NCBI GenBank assembly: GCA_964291465.2
Contig: OZ219937.1
Location: 1-64,000 of the forward strand
Source: JAGWBJ01 sp964291465
Lineage (GTDB): Bacteria > Chloroflexota > Dehalococcoidia > Lucifugimonadales > JAGWBF01
DNA length: 64,000 bases
Direction of reading: 5' to 3'
Shown here one piece after another: positions 41,621 to 50,074 of the stretch; position 1 is the stretch's first letter; each line of letters begins with the position of its first letter. The translations under genes were made by a program, and so were the position numbers. The notes under the pieces were generated by a model. The model did not search any database. It was given only the letters and a program-made list of their open reading frames with translations, and was not told the origin of the DNA.

Positions 41621-41859
41621 CGTGTGCTCCTTTCCCGGTGTCCTCGGACAGTCATCCTGGCCCCCCGAGCCGGAACCCTGGGCTGGGGGCGCGAACACCG
41701 GCACCGCCAGATATTGTCATCGCAAGACGTAGGGTATATTACTCCAACGGCATCGGGGCGTCAAAGCGGGGCCGCCGGGGCCCGTGGCCAGGTGTGGTAG
41801 GATGTACCAGGTCGACAATAGCCCGCACCCGCCGCGGTGTCATAGAGGAGACAAGCTGG

Positions 41860-42837
41860 ATGAAGGCAGCCGTCATTCACGAGTTGGGGACCGAGGAGGT
41901 GTTCCACTACGAGGACGTGGAGGACCCGCAGCCGGGGCCGCGGCAGGTCCTCGTACGGATCAAGGCCGCTTCCATCAACCGGGGCGACCTGGGCCGCAGG
42001 GAGGGCTCCTACCGCGGCGTCACTGCCGCGGCCAAGCTGCCGCTGATCCTCGGCTGGGACGTTTCGGGCGTCATCGAGTCAGTCGGCGCCGAGGTGCGGG
42101 ACCGCTGCGTAGGCCAGAGAGTGGTGGCGACCCTGGCATCCGGCGGGTACGCCGAGCTGGCCGCCGTGAGCGCCCGGGGCACCGTGCCCTTTCCGGACAC
42201 TCTCTCCTTCGAGGAGGCCGCCAGCATACCCATCGTCTTCCTCACCTCCTGGTTCGCCCTCCTCAAGGTGACGGACCTCCAGGAGGGCGAAACGGCCCTG
42301 GTCCATTCGGCCGGCAGCGGGGTCGGGATGGCCGGCATCCAGATCGCCAAATACGTCGGGGCGCGGGCCATCACCACGTCCAGCTCCGGGGACAAGCTGG
42401 ACAGGGCCCGGGAGCTGGGGGCCGACGAGGCCGTCAACTACCGGGAGGAGGACGTGCTGGACCGGGTCATGGCGCTGACCGACGGCAACGGGGTGAACGT
42501 GGCGCTGGACGGGGTCGGCGGCGAGAACCTGGCCGTGAGCATCGCCTGTCTGGCCCCCCTGGGCAGGCTGGTCACCGTGGGGAACACCAGCCAGTTGCCC
42601 ACCACCATCGACTCGGGCCTGCTGTTCCAGAGGACCCTCACCGTCCACGGGTTCACCCTGGCCGGCCAGATGGTCCGCGGCGGGGTGATGCCCGAGCTGG
42701 TCCGCATCATGGACCTCTTCGGCGAGGGAAGGTTCAGGACGGTAGTCGACCGGGTGTTCCCGCTGCGGGAGGCGTCCGAGGCCCACCGCTACGTGTCCCA
42801 GGGCAGCCAGTTCGGGAAGGTGGTCCTGCGCCCCTAG
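41860..42837 (+). CDS. Zinc-independent MDR oxidoreductase, quinone-reductase-like
   Basis: 325 residues from ATG 41860 with GAGGAG upstream. The GroES-like domain reads VLVRIKAASINRGDLGRREG and GWDVSGVIESVGAEV. The Rossmann domain reads ALVHSAGSGVGMAGIQIAKYVGAR, with the AxGxVG-type nucleotide motif. The catalytic zinc ligands of alcohol dehydrogenases are absent, pointing to the NADPH:quinone oxidoreductase/crotonyl-type group. It probably reduces quinones or enones. It converges with the amidase gene (14-nt gap). Confidence 0.9.
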   Translation: MKAAVIHELGTEEVFHYEDVEDPQPGPRQVLVRIKAASINRGDLGRREGSYRGVTAAAKLPLILGWDVSGVIESVGAEVRDRCVGQRVVATLASGGYAELAAVSARGTVPFPDTLSFEEAASIPIVFLTSWFALLKVTDLQEGETALVHSAGSGVGMAGIQIAKYVGARAITTSSSGDKLDRARELGADEAVNYREEDVLDRVMALTDGNGVNVALDGVGGENLAVSIACLAPLGRLVTVGNTSQLPTTIDSGLLFQRTLTVHGFTLAGQMVRGGVMPELVRIMDLFGEGRFRTVVDRVFPLREASEAHRYVSQGSQFGKVVLRP

Positions 42838-42851
42838 CGAGGCCGCGCTCT

Positions 42852-44210
42852 CTACCAGGAGTCCGGCGGGACCAGGCTCACGTCCAGCGCCTTCTCGCAC
42901 CAGGAGGCGACGGCCAGCAGGTGGGCCTCGTCGAAGGGCGCCCCCTCGAGCTGTACGCCCAGGGGAAGGCCGTTGGCGCTCAGGCCCGACGGAAGGCTGA
43001 CCGTCGGCAGTCCCGACGAGGTCCAGGGGCGCTGAAAGGCCGGGTCGCCCGTCGTGGTCAGGTCCCTGGGGGCCTCGGCGGGAGTGCTGGGGGTGAGAAG
43101 GGCATCGAACCCCCTGGCAACCTGGGCTATCTCCACGGCGAAGCGGCGGCGCATCCTCTGGGCCTGCATGTAGCGCACCGCCGGGACCATCATCCCCATC
43201 TCGATGGAGGCCCTCAGCTTGGGGCTGTAGTCGTCGGGCTGGCGGCGGAAGAACTCCTCGTGGAAGGTGGCGCAGTCCACCGCCTGGATGATCCCGTGGG
43301 CCGCGTAGTTGGACATGAAGCTCTTGGGCAGGGCCGCCTCGGTAACCGTCGCCCCGGCCGCGGCCAGCTTCTCGGCCGCCTCCTCGGTGTTGCGGCGGAC
43401 CTCGTCGTCGCAGTAGTCCAGGAAGAACTCCCGGAGCAGCCCGATCCGCGGCGGCCCGCCCAGGCTGCCCAGTGCGGCCCTGTAGTCGGGGACCGGCTCA
43501 GAGGACGAGCCCGGGTCGTTGGCGTCGTGGCCCGCCATGGCCCCCAGCATTACGGCCGCGTCCTCGACCGTCCGGACCAGTATCCCGACGGTATCCACGG
43601 ACCAGCTGACCGGGATTACCCCGTAGCGGCTGATCCTCCCGTAGGATGGCTTGAGACCCACGATCCCGTTGTAGGAGGCGGGGCGGCACGTCGAGCCCCC
43701 CGTCTGGGAGCCCAGGGCAGCCGCCACCATCCTGGTCGACACCGCCACCGCCGAGCCGCTGGAGGAGCCCCCCGGCGTGTGGGCCAGGTTCCAGGCGTTG
43801 CGGCTGGGCGAGGGGTCCCCCGTGGCGAACTCCGTGGTCACGGCCTTTCCCAGCACCACGGCCCCGGCCTCCTTGAGCCGGGCCACGCAGGTGGCGTCGT
43901 AGTCGGGGACGAAGTCGGCGTACACCTTCGATCCCGCGGTGGTCCTCATGCCGGCCGTGTAGAAGATGTCCTTCAGCCCCACGGGGACGCCGTGCAGCGG
44001 GCCGCGGGGGCCCTTCTCCCCCAGCTCCCGGTCCCGCTGGCGGGCCTCCTCCAGCAGATCCTCCCGGTCGATGGTGACCCAGGCCTGGAGGGTCGGCTCC
44101 ATGGGGTCGATGCGGTCGAGGAGCGCCCGGCACAGGTCCACGGAGGACACCTCGCCGTCGCGTATGCGGTCAGCCGCCTGGGCGGCGGTCAGGTCGTGCA
44201 GCTCGGCCAT
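42852..44210 (-). CDS. Amidase-signature family amidase
   Basis: 452 residues. The Ser-cisSer-Lys triad is evident: Lys in VGLKDIFYTAG, PGGSSSGSAVAV with the cis-Ser, and GSQTGGSTCRPASYNGIVGLKPSYGRISRYG with the nucleophilic Ser. The sequence is of the GatA/AtzE type. It lies 96 nt downstream of a 62-residue AtzG-like gene, so the two products may form a small/large subunit pair. The physiological amide is unknown. GatB is not present, so a tRNA-Gln amidotransferase role is not supported. Confidence 0.93.
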   Translation of the reverse strand: MAELHDLTAAQAADRIRDGEVSSVDLCRALLDRIDPMEPTLQAWVTIDREDLLEEARQRDRELGEKGPRGPLHGVPVGLKDIFYTAGMRTTAGSKVYADFVPDYDATCVARLKEAGAVVLGKAVTTEFATGDPSPSRNAWNLAHTPGGSSSGSAVAVSTRMVAAALGSQTGGSTCRPASYNGIVGLKPSYGRISRYGVIPVSWSVDTVGILVRTVEDAAVMLGAMAGHDANDPGSSSEPVPDYRAALGSLGGPPRIGLLREFFLDYCDDEVRRNTEEAAEKLAAAGATVTEAALPKSFMSNYAAHGIIQAVDCATFHEEFFRRQPDDYSPKLRASIEMGMMVPAVRYMQAQRMRRRFAVEIAQVARGFDALLTPSTPAEAPRDLTTTGDPAFQRPWTSSGLPTVSLPSGLSANGLPLGVQLEGAPFDEAHLLAVASWCEKALDVSLVPPDSW

Positions 44211-44306
44211 GATGCTCCTCCTGGTAAGGATATGCCGTGCGTCTCAGATGATTGGCCGGGGGTACAGGGCCGTCGCCCCAGGGGGTGCTCTCTTGGAGAC
44301 CCCTCT

Positions 44307-44495
44307 TTAGAGGAAGAACGCGGGCTCCTCTTCCTTGTCCGGGAGGTTCTGGGAGATCACCCACAGGTGCTCCGCGGCCTCCTCCAGCGTGGCGCGGATC
44401 GCCTCGGCCCGCTGTGCCCCGTACAGCTCCGTCGCCTTGGCGAAGAGCTCCCGGGCGATCTCCTGCTGAGACTGGGCGGGGTTCATCCCAACCAT
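44307..44495 (-). CDS. AtzG-like (DUF4089) small amidase partner
   Basis: 62 residues. The helical sequence (QQEIARELFAKATELYGAQRAEAIRATLEEAAEHLW) ends with DKEEEPAFFL. Length, the acidic Pro-Ala-Phe-Phe ending and position directly upstream of an amidase-signature gene fit AtzG-like proteins, which bind AtzE-type amidases much as GatC binds GatA. Sequence similarity to AtzG is judged by eye only. It follows the cyclophilin gene by 2 nt on the same strand, so all three may be co-transcribed. Confidence 0.62.
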   Translation of the reverse strand: MVGMNPAQSQQEIARELFAKATELYGAQRAEAIRATLEEAAEHLWVISQNLPDKEEEPAFFL

Positions 44496-44497
44496 CC

Positions 44498-45172
44498 CTA
44501 ACCTCCGGGGCTCTCTTCTATCTGGACCCCCTGGATGACCACGTCCTCCAGGGGCTTGTCCCGCGGGTTCGTCCGCACCTTGGAAATGGCCTCCACCACG
44601 TCCTGCCCCTGGGTGACCCGGCCGAAGATGGTGTGCTTGTCGTTCAGGTGGGGCGTCGGCACGGTCGTGATGAAGAACTGGCTGCCGTTGGTCCCCGGGC
44701 CGGCGTTGGCCATGGCCAGGAGGCCCGCCTTGTCGAACCTCAAAGATGGGTCAAACTCGTCCTCGAACGTGTAGCCGGGGCCGCCTGTGCCGGTGCCCGT
44801 GGGGTCGCCGCCCTGGATCATGAAGTTGGGGATGACCCTGTGGAAGATGACGCCGTCGTAGAACCCGTCCCGGGAGAGGGTCACGAAGTTGTTCACGGTC
44901 TTCGGCGCCTCTTGGGGAAACAGCTCAATCACGATGGCGCCGTGGTTGGTATCGATGGTAGCTACGGTCATGGGCGGCCCTCCTCCAGACTGTTGGCTCT
45001 CAGGGGTCGACGTCGCCTCGAGAGGCGGGGCTGCCGTCGGTTCAGCGGTCGGTGCCGGCGTTGACCGCACCAGGACCGGGTCCTCGGCCTCGTCGCAGGC
45101 CGCGAATGCCAGGACCGCAAGAGCGCCGAGGAGAGCCAGCAGCCAAAGTTTCACCGGCGTATTATAGACCAT
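44498..45172 (-). CDS. Cyclophilin-type peptidyl-prolyl isomerase, lipoprotein
   Basis: 224 residues. The N-terminus is a lipoprotein signal (LWLLALLGALAVLAFAAC, with lipobox Cys near residue 26) followed by a Thr/Pro/Ala-rich linker. The cyclophilin domain has FHRVIPNFMIQGGDPTGTGTGGPG, LAMANAGPGTNGSQFFIT and HTIFGRVTQGQDVVEAI, with the catalytic Arg and Phe residues present. It should act outside the membrane to speed protein folding. Confidence 0.94.
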   Translation of the reverse strand: MVYNTPVKLWLLALLGALAVLAFAACDEAEDPVLVRSTPAPTAEPTAAPPLEATSTPESQQSGGGPPMTVATIDTNHGAIVIELFPQEAPKTVNNFVTLSRDGFYDGVIFHRVIPNFMIQGGDPTGTGTGGPGYTFEDEFDPSLRFDKAGLLAMANAGPGTNGSQFFITTVPTPHLNDKHTIFGRVTQGQDVVEAISKVRTNPRDKPLEDVVIQGVQIEESPGG

Positions 45173-45254
45173 ATCAGCCTACCCGTCACGGGATGCGGCG
45201 ACTCCTGCCCGGCTCTGCCGGGACTGGGCGCATCGGGCGTCGGCTCCCCCGGGC

Positions 45255-45665
45255 CTACTTGCCGGCGCACCGCCAGACCCGGCAGCCTGTGATGCCCACC
45301 ACGATGGGCATCAGGGTATCGATGACGACCCAGACCTGGCCGTCGGCCTCGTTGTCGGCGGACAGGTTGCTGAACCAGTTCCAGAAGAACAGGAGGAGCA
45401 CGGCCACCGAGGCGTAGAACACCGTGTTGGCCCGTATGTACCGGCGCAGGTACTCGGTCCCCTCGCCGGAGACGCTCCGCTTCTCCACGTAACCCGCCGC
45501 CACCGTGAGCACTATGCCCACCGCCATGAAGTAGTTCAGCACATCCCACACCCGGTAGGGCTCGTCCCCACCGGGATGGTACAGGGGAGTGACGATGAAG
45601 TTGACGGCCACCGCAACGGCCAACAACACCAGATAGACCGCTACTGCGCGAAACAGGATGGGCAT
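45255..45665 (-). CDS. Small integral membrane protein of unknown function
   Basis: 136 residues with about four hydrophobic segments: residues 4-27, 44-59, about 82-96, and 110-128. A GYVEKRSVSGEGTEYLRRYIRANT loop with charged residues separates the second and third. Not recognised as a named family. The predicted minus-strand -10 TATATT at 45713-45708 lies about 45 nt upstream of ATG 45665. Confidence 0.7.
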   Translation of the reverse strand: MPILFRAVAVYLVLLAVAVAVNFIVTPLYHPGGDEPYRVWDVLNYFMAVGIVLTVAAGYVEKRSVSGEGTEYLRRYIRANTVFYASVAVLLLFFWNWFSNLSADNEADGQVWVVIDTLMPIVVGITGCRVWRCAGK

Positions 45666-45707
45666 GCTGCCTCCTCGAAGTAGGTCCAGTGGATACCGGG
45701 CGGCCCC

Positions 45708-45713
45708 AATATA
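45708..45713 (-). promoter_or_regulatory. Possible -10 for the membrane-protein gene
   Basis: TATATT on the minus strand (5/6 match), with only a poor TGGCAA-like -35 17 bp upstream. It is placed about 43 nt ahead of the ATG. Confidence 0.35.
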
Positions 45714-45760
45714 TCACCCGGAGCCGCCCCTTGCCACAGAGCCGCCGGGCAGGCCAGGGA

Positions 45761-45789
45761 TTGACTCTCTCCCTTGCCCAGACTACACT
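45761..45789 (+). promoter_or_regulatory. Promoter of the zinc-ribbon gene
   Basis: TTGACT (45761-45766), 17 bp, TACACT (45784-45789): 5/6 and 4/6 matches at optimal spacing. Transcription would start near 45796, inside a pair of direct repeats. Confidence 0.65.
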
Positions 45790-45791
45790 GC

Positions 45792-45817
45792 GAATGGGTA
45801 TTCAGAATGGGTATTCA
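45792..45817 (+). repeat. Tandem palindromic operator-like repeat
   Basis: A 13-bp unit, gaatgggtattca, occurs twice without a gap (45792-45804 and 45805-45817). Each unit contains the inverted repeat GAAT-N4-ATTC. The pair begins 2 bp after the predicted -10 and spans the expected start site. This placement suits a repressor operator, although no regulator gene was recognised nearby. Confidence 0.6.
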
Positions 45818-45889
45818 GTAAGGTAGCCAAGATAGCCGCATCCGTGTGGAAGTCGGACCAAGAGTGACCAAGACTACGGAGGTGTCGCC

Positions 45890-46327
45890 GTGAACTGCCC
45901 CCGGTGCCGGGCGCCGCTGCGGACCGAGAAGCACAAGGGAATCGAGGTCGACCGCTGCACCCAGTGCCAGGGCCTGTGGCTCGACCACCACGAGCTGGAC
46001 GAGCTGGAAGACACGGTGATGGACGACGACCAGATCAAGGGCACCATGATGTTCCGGTCAGAGGGCAGCGACCTGAGCTGCCCAAAGTGCCAGACCCCCA
46101 TGCAGTGGTTCAGGTACCGCCACTACGACCTAGAGCTGGACTTCTGCGAGGCGGAGCACGGCTTCTGGCTGGACAAGGGCGAGGAGAAACGGGTGCTGGA
46201 GATCATGCAGCAGCGCCTCAAGGACCTGAAGCGCTCCTCCAGCGCCGAGGCGGAGTGGGACAAGTTCCTGTCCCAAGTGAACACCAAGTCCTTCATGGAC
46301 AAGGTGAAGGACCTGTTCAGGAAGTAG
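45890..46327 (+). CDS. zf-TFIIB-type zinc-ribbon protein
   Basis: 145 residues, GTG start at 45890. Two zinc-ribbon halves are present: MNCPRCRAPL with CTQCQGLWLDHHELDEL, and LSCPKCQTPMQWFR with FCEAEHGFWLDKGEEKRVL, the zf-TFIIB (YacL/DUF-type) pattern. The C-terminus is helical and charged (QQRLKDLKRSSSAEAEWDKF to DKVKDLFRK). The role is unknown. It has the best-defined promoter and operator-like site in this part of the window. Confidence 0.85.
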   Translation: MNCPRCRAPLRTEKHKGIEVDRCTQCQGLWLDHHELDELEDTVMDDDQIKGTMMFRSEGSDLSCPKCQTPMQWFRYRHYDLELDFCEAEHGFWLDKGEEKRVLEIMQQRLKDLKRSSSAEAEWDKFLSQVNTKSFMDKVKDLFRK

Positions 46328-46368
46328 GAAGCAAGACCGGAAGCCATCCCCGTCCGAAAGGAGCGTCG

Positions 46369-47352
46369 ATGCCCATGACCCCCAAGACCAAGGTAGTCCT
46401 GCTGAGCCCCTACCGCGACCGGGCCGAGTTCACGGCCAACCTCGCTCCCGAGGACATGGACGTCACCTTGGTGGACCCCCGCCTGGGCCTGGACGCGATA
46501 TTGCCCCTCTGCCGGGACGCTGAGGCCATACTGGCCATCCCGGCCGACGTGCCCATAGACCTCCTGAAGCAGTGCCCCAAGGTCAAGCTCATCCAGTGCC
46601 TCAGCGCCGGATACGAGCTGCTCGACCTCGAGGCCATCGGCGAGATGGGCGTACCCGTCTCCAACAACGGCGGCGCCAACGCCATCGCCGTCGCCGAGCA
46701 GACCATCGCCATGATGATCGGCATCTGCAAGAAGATGATGCTCCAGTGGTACCACGCATCCAAGGAGCGGCGGTGGAGGGGCGACCTGTCGGCAATGGAC
46801 CCTCTGGAGATCACCGGAAAGACCGTGGGAATCGTGGGCCTGGGCCGCATCGGAAAGCAGGTGGCCAAGCGCCTCAAGGGCTTCGACACCAGGACCATCT
46901 ACTACGACATCGTCGAGATGTCCAAGGAAGTCCAGGAGTACGTGGCCGCCGAGCCCGTGCCCTTCGACGACCTGCTAAGGGAATCGGACCTCGTCAGCCT
47001 CCACGTGCCCCTGACCAGGAGGACCCGGCGCATGATCTCCGACAGGGAGCTGGAAATGATGAAGCCCACCGCCTTCCTCATCAGCGACGCCCGGGGGGCG
47101 GTGGTGGACGAGAAGGCCCTCTACCAGGCGCTCAAGAACGGGCGCATCGCCGGCGCCGCCCTGGACGTGCTGGAGCAGGAGCCCACACCGGCGGACAACC
47201 CGCTGTTCGATCTGGACAACGTGATCATCACGCCCCACATGGCCGGTTTCAGCTACGAGACCAGCGTCAGGACCGCCGAGTTCGCTTACGACAACGTGCG
47301 CCGCGTCGTGGCCGGCGACCCGCCCGAGTCCATCGTCACCCCGGACGACTGA
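46369..47352 (+). CDS. D-2-hydroxyacid dehydrogenase-family protein
   Basis: 327 residues from ATG 46369 behind AAAGGAGC. The NAD-binding motif reads VGIVGLGRIGKQVAKRL. Catalytic Arg and Glu regions read FLISDARGAVVDEKALYQAL and ALDVLEQEPTP, and the catalytic His lies in ITPHMAGFSYE. It resembles glyoxylate/hydroxypyruvate reductases and phosphoglycerate dehydrogenases but lacks the ACT domain, so serine synthesis is not implied. The zinc-ribbon protein encoded 41 nt upstream may be co-transcribed. Confidence 0.92.
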   Translation: MPMTPKTKVVLLSPYRDRAEFTANLAPEDMDVTLVDPRLGLDAILPLCRDAEAILAIPADVPIDLLKQCPKVKLIQCLSAGYELLDLEAIGEMGVPVSNNGGANAIAVAEQTIAMMIGICKKMMLQWYHASKERRWRGDLSAMDPLEITGKTVGIVGLGRIGKQVAKRLKGFDTRTIYYDIVEMSKEVQEYVAAEPVPFDDLLRESDLVSLHVPLTRRTRRMISDRELEMMKPTAFLISDARGAVVDEKALYQALKNGRIAGAALDVLEQEPTPADNPLFDLDNVIITPHMAGFSYETSVRTAEFAYDNVRRVVAGDPPESIVTPDD

Positions 47353-47354
47353 CG

Positions 47355-47636
47355 GTGCCGGCCCTGCCCCACTGCCCTGAGTGCAGGGCGGCCATCGACT
47401 CGCCCGCGGAGGGCACGATGCCCGACGGAGTGGTCGAGCACCGGTGCCCCTCGTGCTCGTACCAGATCCCCCTGTACACCCCCTCCCCCGACGGAGGCGA
47501 GGCGTGCCCCGGGTGCGGGGTTCCGTCGGACCCTCCGGCCACCCTGGAGGAGGTCGACAGCTCCGGCCTGCTTGGCTTCCTCTACTGCGGCTCCTGCGGG
47601 CGTCTTCTCCACAAGTACTGGGGCACGCTGCTGTAA
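47355..47636 (+). CDS. Small four-CxxC zinc-ribbon protein
   Basis: 93 residues, GTG start at 47355, 2 nt after the dehydrogenase stop. Four C-x2-C pairs (CPEC, CPSC, CPGC, CGSC) are evenly spaced, suggesting two zinc ribbons. The C-terminus reads LLHKYWGTLL. Not recognised further. Spacing makes co-translation with the dehydrogenase likely. It converges with the next gene (3-nt gap). Confidence 0.68.
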   Translation: MPALPHCPECRAAIDSPAEGTMPDGVVEHRCPSCSYQIPLYTPSPDGGEACPGCGVPSDPPATLEEVDSSGLLGFLYCGSCGRLLHKYWGTLL

Positions 47637-47639
47637 CGG

Positions 47640-48800
47640 CTAGCGGGCGAAGTCGACGGGCGCGGCCTCCCGCACCTCCGGCGGCCACAGGACGGCCTTT
47701 CTTCCCCCCTGCCACTGGACGATTACCACAGAGCGGCCCACCTGCCGCCCCGTGTCCGGGTCTATCCTGAACCGCCCGTAGAAGGTCGTGAAGTCCAGAG
47801 TCGACGCCGCCTCCCGCAGGGCGCCCGCCTCCAGGCTCCCGGCCTGCTCCACGCACCTGGCCGCCACGAGGCCCGCGGCATAGGCCTGGGCCATGGCGTA
47901 GTCGGCCTCACCCGAGGCGAAGCCGGGATGTGTATGGGCCAGCCGGTCCGCCGTGGGGCCGTACTCCGGCGTGTAGGACGCCGCGGGCTCCCACTGGCTC
48001 GGACCCATGAACCCCTCGGCCTGGTCTCCCAGCTCCCGGCCAAACTCGGCCACGCCGGCCGCCACCAGGGCGACGGCCTCGGCGCGCAACCCTCGGGACC
48101 TGGCTTCCCGCGCCAGGGCCAGGTCGTCCTGGATGCGCCCGACGCCTGCGACCAGGTCGGGCCCGGCGGCCTCCACCTCGTCGAGCAACGCCGGGAAGTC
48201 CGTGCCGGGGACCTGGTAGGCCCGCTTGAGGACGACCCGCGACCCGCGCCGGGAGACCTCCTCCTCCAGGCCCGCGGCCACCGCTGCGGGAAAGGTGCCC
48301 CTTTGGGCGTGGAGTATCGCCACGCGCCGGGGCCCGGGTCCCCGGCCCAGCTTGCGGTCCCGCTCCAGGAGCAGGTCCACCAGCCCCACGAGATACCGGC
48401 TGGCGGGCGCCAAGACCCCCACGCAGCAGCGGAACCCCTGCTCGTAAATCCGGTCCGAGGCGCCCCCGTGGTTCCACAGCACCGCGCCGTGCCTCTCGGC
48501 AACGTCGCAGGCGGCCAGGGTGAGGACGCTGGAGTAAGGTCCCAGGAGGATGTCCACTCCGTCCTCCGCGACGAGCCGCTCGGTCATGGACCGGGCCCCA
48601 TGGACGGTGCTCCCGTCATCGTAGTGGGTCAGGTGGACTGGCAGTCTGACCCCGGCGGATGGGACGTACATCCCGCCGGCGGCGTTGGTGTCCTGCACCC
48701 AGGCCGAAGCCCCCATGAGGGCCTGCCTGCCCTGGGAGCCGAACTGTCCCGTGAGGGATACCGCCATCCCCACGCGTACGCCATCGCTCGACGGATGCAT
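47640..48800 (-). CDS. Periplasmic-binding-fold (Peripla_BP_6) protein without signal peptide
   Basis: 386 residues. The fold of branched-chain amino-acid/amide receptors is evident: VRVGMAVSLTGQFGSQGRQALMGASAWVQDTNAAGG, LVAEDGVDILLGPYSS, VAILHAQRGTFPAAVAAGL, and RVVLKRAYQVPGTDFPALLDEVEAAGPDLV. The first ATG lies directly at the fold start and no signal peptide precedes it, so the protein is probably cytosolic, as AmiC is. It is 25 nt downstream of a FIST-domain gene, and no permease or ATPase genes accompany it. Confidence 0.88.
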   Translation of the reverse strand: MHPSSDGVRVGMAVSLTGQFGSQGRQALMGASAWVQDTNAAGGMYVPSAGVRLPVHLTHYDDGSTVHGARSMTERLVAEDGVDILLGPYSSVLTLAACDVAERHGAVLWNHGGASDRIYEQGFRCCVGVLAPASRYLVGLVDLLLERDRKLGRGPGPRRVAILHAQRGTFPAAVAAGLEEEVSRRGSRVVLKRAYQVPGTDFPALLDEVEAAGPDLVAGVGRIQDDLALAREARSRGLRAEAVALVAAGVAEFGRELGDQAEGFMGPSQWEPAASYTPEYGPTADRLAHTHPGFASGEADYAMAQAYAAGLVAARCVEQAGSLEAGALREAASTLDFTTFYGRFRIDPDTGRQVGRSVVIVQWQGGRKAVLWPPEVREAAPVDFAR

Positions 48801-48825
48801 GACTCGACGGCTTTCCAGGGAGTCG

Positions 48826-50019
48826 TTACTTGTCGCCGTGCACGGGCCGGAATATGCCGAAGGAGCTGGTGTATCCGTGAAGGAAGGTCGTGCCCGCCAC
48901 CTGGCCGATCTCCCCGTTGCAGAAGAACCCGCCCAGGGGTATCACCCCGACCTTGTCGGCGAACAGCTCCGTATCGTGGTCCGGCCGGCCGTACAGGTAC
49001 TGACCTCTCCCCAGGCAGGAGAACAGGAGCGCGCCCTCGCATGGGCTCGCCCTCTCCGCCGAGCCGTAGCGGGCCAGCAGGGCCGACAGGTCCTCCGCGG
49101 AGGTGAGGGCGTCCCGCAGGTGGAAGCGTACCCTCTGGCCCTCGCGCAGCAGCTCGCCCACCGCCATGGCCCCGCTGCGGGCGTCCATTCCGATGATGTT
49201 GCGGATCAGGAAGTCGCCCTGCTGGGGGTTGTCTATGAAGTCGTCCATCAGCACCCCGAGGAACAGGGAGTGCTGCATCAGGCCCTGGTCCCTCTCCTCC
49301 GACTCGGAGAACAACTCGCGAAGGACCTCCAGGGGAGGCCGCCCGTCCAGCTCCTGCAACAGGTTCTGGCTGCTCTTGGTTATGCTCATCAGCTTGCCGA
49401 CGGGCCGGCAGCCCTGGGCCACCACGGTGTCCACGATGATATTCCCCTTCAGGGCCAGTCCGACGGCCCCCTCCCGGTGCACTTTGTCCCCCAGGAAGAG
49501 AGCGTTCTCTCCAGACCTGCGGCCCCCCGAGGCGAGGCCGCCGATCTTCACGCTCTTTGCGAAGGCGTAGTCCAGGCCCAGGAGAAAATTCTGGGCCGGA
49601 AAGCTGAAGGGGTCCACCAGGAGGACGAACCCGGGGTCGTCCTGGGAGGTCACGCTGAAGGCGTCCTCCCAGGCGTCCGGGCCGGCGTCCAGGTCGGGCA
49701 GGTCCTCGCCCCGTAGGTGAAAGGCGGACAGCTCCACGCCGGGTAGGGTCGCCGCGGTCAGGGACACTCCGTGCCGCTGCTCGACTTCCCGGCCTCCCCC
49801 GATGACCCCGCCGGCGGAGCACCCCAGGAGCAGGGTGGACCCCAGGTGCTCTCCGACCATGGTGGGCACCGACTCGTACTGGGCGGCGAAATGGCCCGAC
49901 ACGAAGACCAGCGCCAGGTCAGGGGGGCCTTCGCCGAGGGTGCCGCGGACCTGGGCGGCGCACTCCCGCAGCGCTTCCTCCAGGTTCTGGCTCTCGGATA
50001 CGGCTGAAGCCCACTTCAT
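48826..50019 (-). CDS. FIST N/C-domain sensory protein
   Basis: 397 residues from ATG 50019 with GGAGGTG 7 nt upstream. FIST_N features: DLALVFVSGHFAAQYES, LLGCSAGGVIGGGREVEQ, VSLTAATLPGVELSAF. FIST_C features: LIRNIIGMDARSGAMAVGELLREGQRVRFHLRDA, GALLFSCLGRGQYLYG and GVIPLGGFFCNGEIG. FIST domains are thought to bind small ligands such as amino acids in signalling proteins. No kinase, cyclase or methyl-accepting output is fused. The pair with the cytosolic binding-protein gene suggests a joint sensing or regulatory role. Confidence 0.92.
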   Translation of the reverse strand: MKWASAVSESQNLEEALRECAAQVRGTLGEGPPDLALVFVSGHFAAQYESVPTMVGEHLGSTLLLGCSAGGVIGGGREVEQRHGVSLTAATLPGVELSAFHLRGEDLPDLDAGPDAWEDAFSVTSQDDPGFVLLVDPFSFPAQNFLLGLDYAFAKSVKIGGLASGGRRSGENALFLGDKVHREGAVGLALKGNIIVDTVVAQGCRPVGKLMSITKSSQNLLQELDGRPPLEVLRELFSESEERDQGLMQHSLFLGVLMDDFIDNPQQGDFLIRNIIGMDARSGAMAVGELLREGQRVRFHLRDALTSAEDLSALLARYGSAERASPCEGALLFSCLGRGQYLYGRPDHDTELFADKVGVIPLGGFFCNGEIGQVAGTTFLHGYTSSFGIFRPVHGDK

Positions 50020-50074
50020 CTCCGGCACCTCCAGTCAAAGCGCCGCGGCCCGGATGGGAAGCCGCAGTGCAACA

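Noticed and set aside
42852..44495. GatA/GatC pair of the tRNA-Gln amidotransferase
   Set aside because: No gatB is present and the small protein ends like AtzG-type partners rather than GatC.
41784..44501. 905-residue ORF across the MDR and amidase genes
   Set aside because: It crosses two convergent real genes in the wrong frame and has Gly/Arg/Pro-rich nonsense composition.
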